Part shown: positions 59,310 through 64,000 of the stretch, piece after piece | Layout: every line of letters begins with the position of its first letter | How positions within the stretch are numbered: position 1 is the first letter of the stretch | Source: an uncultured Oscillospiraceae bacterium | GTDB lineage: Bacteria; Bacillota; Clostridia; Oscillospirales; Oscillospiraceae | Length of the DNA stretch: 64,000 nt | Reading direction: 5' to 3' | NCBI GenBank assembly: GCA_947588955.1 | Contig: CANPYX010000003.1 | Coordinates: 116,009-180,008 of the forward strand | Notes under the pieces: model-generated | Databases searched by the model: none | Told to the model about the DNA's origin: nothing | Seen by the model: only the letters and a program-made list of their open reading frames with translations | Made by a program: the position numbers and the translations under genes

Positions 59310-60857
59310 ATGAATAACCAAACCGTGATCGTTCTTGATTTTGGCGGTCAGTACAATCAGCTTATCGCCAGACGTGTGAGGGAAAACAATGTCTACTGCG
59401 AGGTCTTGCCCTACACGGCGACGATTGAGGAGCTGAAGGCGAAATCGCCTATAGGGTTTATTTTTACCGGCGGGCCCGGAAGCGTCTATGAGGATGGGTC
59501 GCCACAGGCGGACCCGGAGATATTCGGGCTTGGAGTGCCTATTCTCGGCATATGCTACGGCTGTCAGCTTATTGCCCATAACCTTGGTGGGCGGGTGACC
59601 ATGGCGCAGGAGGACACGGCGCGGGAATACGGCAAGACCGAGACTTATTACGACACCTCCTGCAAGCTTTTCAAGGGGCTTCCCGACAGGGGGATCAGCT
59701 GGATGAGCCACGGGGATTACATGGAGAAGGTCCCTGAGGGGTTCAAGCTTGCCGCCCACTCCGACGCGTGCCCAAACGTGGCGATCTGCGACGAGGGGCG
59801 GGGGTTTTACGGCGTCCAGTTCCACCCGGAGGTCAACCATACGGAAAACGGCACCGCCATGCTGAGAAATTTCCTCTACGAGGTCTGTCATGCCAGGGGC
59901 GACTGGTCCATGGGCGACTACAAGGAGACGGCTGTGCGGCAGCTCAGGGATAAGATCGGGGCGGGAAGGGTGCTCCTTGCCCTCTCCGGCGGGGTGGACT
60001 CCTCCGTGGCGGCGGCGCTTCTGGCCGAGGCGGTGGGGAGCCAGCTGACGTGCGTTTTTGTCGATCATGGGCTCATGCGGAAAAACGAGGGGGACGAGGT
60101 TGAGCAGGCATTCGCGAAGTGGGACCTGAACTTCATTCGTGTCAACGCCGAGGAGCTTTTCCTCTCAAAGCTTGCGGGCGTCAGCGAGCCGGAGCGCAAG
60201 AGGAAGATAATCGGGGAGGAGTTCATTCGCGTTTTTGAGGCGGAGGCGAGGAAAATCGGCTCCGTGGACTATCTGGCGCAGGGGACCATATATCCAGACG
60301 TCATCGAATCCGGCTCCGGCAAGGCGGGGGCGGCGGTTATAAAGAGCCACCACAACGTGGGTGGACTGCCTGATTATGTGGATTTCAAGGAGATCGTGGA
60401 GCCCTTGAGGATGCTCTTTAAGGACGAGGTCCGCGCGCTGGGCAGGGAGCTGGGGCTCCCGGAATACCTTGTCATGCGCCAGCCCTTCCCCGGTCCGGGG
60501 CTCGCCATACGGGTAATCGGCGAGATAACAAAAGAGAAGCTGGACACACTGCGGGAGGCGGATTACATATTCCGCGACGAGGTGGACAGGGCGGGCATCG
60601 CACACACAATGAACCAGTATTTTGCCGTCCTCACCAATATGCGCAGTGTCGGCGTCATGGGAGACGGCCGTACCTACGACTATACCCTCGCCCTCCGCAG
60701 CGTCACTACCACTGATTTTATGACCGCCGATTGGACACGAATACCCTACGACGTCCTTGACAGGATCAGCACCCGCATAGTCAACGAGGTCCCTGGGATA
60801 AACAGGATCGTTTACGACATAACGTCCAAGCCGCCGGCGACGATTGAGTGGGAATGA
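59310..60857 (+). CDS. guaA: GMP synthase (glutamine-hydrolysing)
   Basis: 515 aa, full length. Class I amidotransferase domain with catalytic Cys in GICYGCQL and HPEV; PP-loop [14 protein letters not shown]-terminal dimer domain ending KPPATIEWE. Converts XMP to GMP. Its 3' end is intact, as expected when an element integrates and restores the end of the gene. Confidence 0.98.
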   Translation: MNNQTVIVLDFGGQYNQLIARRVRENNVYCEVLPYTATIEELKAKSPIGFIFTGGPGSVYEDGSPQADPEIFGLGVPILGICYGCQLIAHNLGGRVTMAQEDTAREYGKTETYYDTSCKLFKGLPDRGISWMSHGDYMEKVPEGFKLAAHSDACPNVAICDEGRGFYGVQFHPEVNHTENGTAMLRNFLYEVCHARGDWSMGDYKETAVRQLRDKIGAGRVLLALSGGVDSSVAAALLAEAVGSQLTCVFVDHGLMRKNEGDEVEQAFAKWDLNFIRVNAEELFLSKLAGVSEPERKRKIIGEEFIRVFEAEARKIGSVDYLAQGTIYPDVIESGSGKAGAAVIKSHHNVGGLPDYVDFKEIVEPLRMLFKDEVRALGRELGLPEYLVMRQPFPGPGLAIRVIGEITKEKLDTLREADYIFRDEVDRAGIAHTMNQYFAVLTNMRSVGVMGDGRTYDYTLALRSVTTTDFMTADWTRIPYDVLDRISTRIVNEVPGINRIVYDITSKPPATIEWE

Positions 60858-61031
60858 AAAATTCGTGGTCATAAGGGCCTCAAAGCCCCTGAAAACAGCG
60901 GGTTTTTCAAAGTCCAAGGTTTGATTTGATAGCAAATTGATAGCAACTGCCTAACTGAAATTGTTTTGTCTTGTCCCCAGTGGCAAGCGGTTTGCAGGTG
61001 CTGCCAGTCTGATCCTATGAGTAGAGCGAAA
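60858..61031 (+). other. Probable attachment region of the integrated element
   Basis: No gene. Holds tandem 11-mers TTTGATAGCAA and ATTGATAGCAA (60925-60946), candidate arm-type integrase sites, and CAGCGGGTTTTTCAAAGTCC (60896-60915), which loosely resembles the 26-bp repeat of region A. The crossover itself is probably in or just after the guaA 3' end. Only one junction is inside the window. Confidence 0.5.
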
Positions 61032-61071
61032 AAGGCTCTGCCGACTTTCTGTACGAAGTCGGCAGAGCCTT
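61032..61071. terminator. Bidirectional terminator
   Basis: 16-bp perfect stem AAGGCTCTGCCGACTT/AAGTCGGCAGAGCCTT with T runs on both strands. Ends the repressor transcript and insulates guaA. Confidence 0.95.
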
Positions 61072-61073
61072 TT

Positions 61074-61574
61074 TTATTTGTCAGATTTTTTTCCCCGAAG
61101 CGCGTCCAGTTCCTCTCTTGTCCTCTTTGCCTCCATTGCCGGATAAGTGTAGCGCCAGCGGTCGTATTCCTCTCTGGTGATCTCCCCGGCCTCCAGACGT
61201 TTTTTCTGCTCCGACCAGGCGTACAGCATTTCAAACATGGCGTGGTAGGTCGTTCCCTTCGACTTGTCCAGCCGAAGGCAGATCTCACCGTCAATCTCCC
61301 CGATGGTCAGGCCCCGGATGTCCTCTAAAGCAAAGAGGGTGTGCATCAGGCCAATGTCGGTGTCGATGTCCGGGACGGTCAGGGCATTGGTGGAAACGCC
61401 AAAAATCCCCGCCAGCGTGCTTGTCAGGTCCGCCTTGGGAGTTCTGCTGCCTGTTTCGTACTGAGCCATTCGCACGTCGGCGGAACGTTCCGGGAATCCC
61501 ACCGCCATGCCGAGATATTTTTGGGTCATGTCGGCTTTCATGCGGAAAAAGTGTATGCGCTCGCCGATGGACAT
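61074..61574 (-). CDS. XRE-family repressor of the integrated element
   Basis: 166 aa; the ATG 9 bases after AGGAG is used rather than an earlier TTG. HTH in the first 65 residues (GERIHFFRMKADMTQKYLGM, FPERSADVRMAQYETGSRTP). The C-terminal half (YHAMFEMLYAWSEQKKRLEA, EEYDRWRYTYP) is typical of repressors on Clostridia integrative elements, from memory. Divergent from the excisionase/integrase genes. Confidence 0.8.
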   Translation of the reverse strand: MSIGERIHFFRMKADMTQKYLGMAVGFPERSADVRMAQYETGSRTPKADLTSTLAGIFGVSTNALTVPDIDTDIGLMHTLFALEDIRGLTIGEIDGEICLRLDKSKGTTYHAMFEMLYAWSEQKKRLEAGEITREEYDRWRYTYPAMEAKRTREELDALRGKKSDK

Positions 61575-61682
61575 AGATACCAACTCCTATTTGTTATGTA
61601 GATATACGGAGTATAGCAGATATGTTTAGAACTGTCAAGGGAAACATAAATAATTTTGTTTAGAATTTCTTTCAACAAACTC

Positions 61683-61711
61683 TTGACTTAACGGAATAGA
61701 GTTAGTATAAT
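61683..61711 (+). promoter_or_regulatory. Promoter of the excisionase-integrase operon
   Basis: -35 TTGACT, 17-bp spacer, -10 TATAAT. In the divergent gap with the repressor, so probably repressed by it. Confidence 0.85.
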
Positions 61712-61754
61712 GAAGATAGAAGCTAAACAAATAAGCTAAGTAAAGGAGAACAAC

Positions 61755-61958
61755 ATGGCACAGATTTTTATGAGGGTGGAAGAAGTTGCGGAAGAGCTGG
61801 GCGTGTCTATACCCTATGCCTACAAGCTCATCAAGCGGCTGAACGATGAGCTGGCGGCGACGGGCTGCATCACCATTGCCGGACGGATCGACCGTAAATT
61901 CTTTCACGAAAAGTTCTATGGGACAAGGGGGGAGAAGAATGGCAGCGTTCAAGGATAA
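61755..61958 (+). CDS. Excisionase-like HTH protein
   Basis: 67 aa, AAAGGAG upstream. RVEEVAEELGVSIPYAYKLI then KRLNDELAATG and a basic wing; the MerR/excisionase-type helix-turn-helix that precedes tyrosine integrases in such elements. Overlaps the integrase start by 20 bases. Confidence 0.8.
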   Translation: MAQIFMRVEEVAEELGVSIPYAYKLIKRLNDELAATGCITIAGRIDRKFFHEKFYGTRGEKNGSVQG

Positions 61959-63012
61959 GAACAACGGCTCTTGGTATGTGTAGTTCCGCTATACCGATTG
62001 GAAAGGGGAGCGGCAGCAGAAGTTCAAGCGCGGCTTTGCCACCAAGCGGGAGGCCCAGGCGTGGGAACGGGAGTTCCTGATGCAGAAGCAGGCGGATGTG
62101 AACATGACCTTTGAGAGCTTTGCTGCTCTATATGAGAAAGATGTGAATCCCAAGCTGAAACTGAATACCTGGCTGTCCAAAGAACACATCATCAAGAAGA
62201 AAATTCTGCCTTACTTCAAGAACCGCAAGCTTTCTGAAATCACAGCACGGGACGTAATCGACTGGCAAAATGAGATCCGTACTCTGACCAACTCCAAGGG
62301 CAAGCCTTATTCGCCGGACTATCTGGAGAACATCCACACCCAATTAAGCTGTATTTTCAACCATGCCGTTAAATATTACGGCCTCCAGGTGAATCCAGCG
62401 TCCAAGGCTGGCGGCATGGGAGATGAACAGCCAAGAGAGATGCTGTTTTGGACCAAGGAAGAGTATCTCAAGTTTTCCGAGGCTATGATGGACAAGCCCC
62501 TGTCGTACTACGCTTTTGAGATGCTCTATTGGTGCGGTATCCGGGAGGGGGAGCTGCTGGCCCTCACCTCGGAGGACTTCAATTTTGAAGCCCAGACGGT
62601 CAGAATTAACAAGTCCTACCAGCGGATCAAAGGACAGGATGTTATCACGACACCCAAGACGAAGAAAAGCAACCGTGTGATCCAGATGCCGGATTTCCTC
62701 TGTGATGAAATGCAGGACTATCTGAAACAGCTTTATGGAGCGGAGCCTGACAGCCGCATCTTTCCTATTTCCAAGCATTACCTCAAGCACGAGATGGAGC
62801 GGGGCTGCAAGGAGACAGGGGTAAAGAAGATTCGGGTACACGATATTCGTCACAGCCACGTTTCCATTTTGATTGACATGGGTTTTTCGGCCCTGGCAAT
62901 CGCCGACCGGGTGGGTCACGAGAGCGTCCACATCACCTATCGGTACGCTCACTTGTTCCCGACCAGGCAGAAAGAAATGGCCCAAAAATTGAGCATGGAA
63001 AGGAGCGCTTGA
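61939..63012 (+). pseudogene. Tyrosine integrase interrupted by an amber codon
   Basis: The full frame starts at an ATG with GGGGGGAGAAG upstream inside the excisionase gene. Codon 15 (61981-61983) is TAG in SWYV-amber-FRYTDWKGE, where relatives usually have Gln, so CAG to TAG is the likely change. The rest is intact: N-terminal arm-binding part, core-binding domain, and catalytic Arg (CGIREGELL), HDIRHSH, GHESVHITYRYAH with Tyr. Initiation at the Met at 62080 would give 310 aa without the arm-binding N-terminus. The element may be unable to excise, or suppression or a sequencing error may be involved. Confidence 0.8.
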
Positions 63013-63013
63013 T

Positions 63014-63334
63014 ATGTCAGCCAAGAACCTGGACAGCAAGAACCGCTGGAGGAACAAGACTGTGGCCTTCCGGGTGTCCCCGGAGGAGGACGAGCAAATC
63101 GAGGCCGCTGTACGGCTCTCCGGCCTCACCAAGCAGGACTACATCACCCGGCGGCTTCTGTGCCGGGATGTGGTGGTGCAGGGCAATCCAAGGGTCTACA
63201 AGGCCCTTAGAGATGAATTGGCTGCTGTGCTTACGGAGCTCCGGCGCGTTGAGGCGGGGAGCGGCGTGGACGGTGACTTGCTGGACACCATCAACATGAT
63301 CGCCGCAATTTTGAAAGGAATGAAGGAGGAATGA
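63014..63334 (+). CDS. MobC-like mobilisation accessory protein
   Basis: 106 aa, AAAGGAG upstream. An N-terminal ribbon-helix-helix-like segment (KTVAFRVSPEEDEQIEAAV, GLTKQDYITRRLL) and a helical C-terminus; such proteins are annotated as plasmid mobilisation relaxosome proteins. The relaxase itself would lie beyond the window. Confidence 0.7.
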   Translation: MSAKNLDSKNRWRNKTVAFRVSPEEDEQIEAAVRLSGLTKQDYITRRLLCRDVVVQGNPRVYKALRDELAAVLTELRRVEAGSGVDGDLLDTINMIAAILKGMKEE

Positions 63335-63338
63335 TTGA

Positions 63339-64000
63339 TTGAAGGATTCTCTGGAAACGAAACGGGCTGTCCCGGTTCCGTCTGTTGGCGCAGACGGGGA
63401 ACAGCCCATTTCACAAAAACGCACTTCAAGTATAGCAGAGAAAGCCACTGAAAGCAACCCCCAAGAAAAAAGATTGGAGGAGCTTATGAGGCAGGTACAG
63501 CGGATGAACGACCCGGCGTACCTACCCACAGTTTCCATGAATGAACTCTACGAGAACGTGTACCAGTGCAAACCACCTGTCATCGACGGTCTTCTCTATC
63601 CGGGGACGTATCTGTTTGCCGGAGCGCCCAAGGTAGGGAAGTCTTTCTTGATGGCCCAGCTTGCCTACCATGTCAGCACCGGACTCACCTTATGGGGCTA
63701 TCCCGTACACAAGGGGACGGTCCTCTATCTGGCGCTGGAGGATGACCACCGGCGCTTGCAGGAGCGTCTATACCGAATGTTCGGTTTGGAGGCCACCAAC
63801 GATCTTCTATTCGCTATATGCGCCAAACAGGTCGGCGGCGGACTGGAAGAACAGCTTCGGCGGTTCGTGGAGGAACACCCCGACACGAGGCTCATCATCA
63901 TTGACACGCTCCAAAAAGTCCGAGAGGCCGGCGGGGACAAATACAGCTACGCCAACGACTATGAGCTGGTAGGGAAACTAAAGCGTTTTGCTGACGGCTG
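63339..64000 (+). CDS. RepA-like AAA ATPase, 3' end outside window
   Basis: Begins at TTG nine bases after GGAGG (KDSLETKRAVPVPSVGADG); an internal ATG at 63486, also with GGAGG, is an alternative. Walker A is FAGAPKVGKSFLMAQLAYH, then GTVLYLALEDD, and Walker B RLIIIDTLQKVRE. This is the AAA/RecA-like replication-helicase-loader type found in many Clostridia conjugative and mobilisable elements. Open at the window edge. Confidence 0.85.
   Translation, partial: MKDSLETKRAVPVPSVGADGEQPISQKRTSSIAEKATESNPQEKRLEELMRQVQRMNDPAYLPTVSMNELYENVYQCKPPVIDGLLYPGTYLFAGAPKVGKSFLMAQLAYHVSTGLTLWGYPVHKGTVLYLALEDDHRRLQERLYRMFGLEATNDLLFAICAKQVGGGLEEQLRRFVEEHPDTRLIIIDTLQKVREAGGDKYSYANDYELVGKLKRFADG

Noticed and set aside
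1..64000. CRISPR array, tRNA or rRNA genes
   Set aside because: No regularly spaced repeats and no cloverleaf or rRNA sequence seen on either strand.

Overview
The window joins a dense accessory region (about 1-26.8 kb) to a GC-rich chromosomal core (about 26.8-60.9 kb), followed by the start of a second mobile element (about 60.9 kb to the end). The core genes (fhs, fchA, comEC, holA, rnmV, nrdR, glmM, proBAC, a SpoVB-type flippase, smc, ftsY, rsfS, leuS, rpsU, nfnAB, guaA) and the GGAGG-type ribosome sites point to an anaerobic, probably spore-forming Clostridia member. Oscillospiraceae-type gut bacteria fit best; this is inferred from gene content and base composition, not from a search.

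Region A (1-25.9 kb) holds about 50 small genes, all on the + strand and mostly with overlapping or nearly touching stops and starts. I recognise a PD-(D/E)XK nuclease-like protein, an HD hydrolase, a HAD hydrolase, a DNA methyltransferase with a DHPY catalytic motif, a MazF/PemK-like protein, an antirepressor-like protein, a DpnD/PcfM-like domain, two HTH regulators and many zinc-ribbon or Cys-rich small proteins. Many of the rest look like conserved 'hypothetical phage/ICE proteins'. No capsid, terminase, portal, relaxase, replication or integrase gene is visible, so this is the auxiliary arm of a phage or integrative element larger than the window. Six transcription units start from near-identical promoters: a -35 TTGAC-like hexamer, a 16-bp spacer containing an invariant TAGGT within GGTAGGT, and a -10 TAnnnT. 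This points to one coordinated regulon. One conserved gene has an in-frame amber codon at codon 13, and the MazF-like gene carries a 12-G tract.

Region B (25.9-27.4 kb) is a boundary zone: a strong terminator, a consensus promoter with no gene behind it, a DinJ/YafQ toxin-antitoxin pair with an inverted-repeat operator, and a two-copy DUF305 gene on the - strand.

Region C (27.4-60.9 kb) is ordinary core chromosome: one-carbon metabolism (fhs-fchA), DNA uptake and replication (comEC-holA-rnmV), nrdR, a DUF421/DUF4363 pair, cell-wall sugar synthesis (glmM plus a left-handed beta-helix acyltransferase), proline synthesis (proB-acyltransferase-like gene-proA-proC), a PadR/DUF2812 unit with an unusual hairpin-rich leader, spoVB-like, smc, ftsY, rdgB-yhbY-nadD/yqeK-LCP-rsfS-leuS, rpsU, nfnA-nfnB and guaA. 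Between nfnB and guaA lies a non-coding block of about 640 bp: a highly structured putative RNA ending in an intrinsic terminator, framed by long inverted-repeat arms. It is the best candidate in the window for an RNA of unusual interest; a raiA-type RNA is my leading but unverified guess.

Region D (60.9-64 kb) is an integrative element abutting the 3' end of guaA, a known integration hotspot: an att-like stretch with tandem 11-mers, an XRE repressor on the - strand, an excisionase, a tyrosine integrase interrupted by an amber codon at codon 15, a MobC-like protein and a RepA-like AAA ATPase cut by the window edge.
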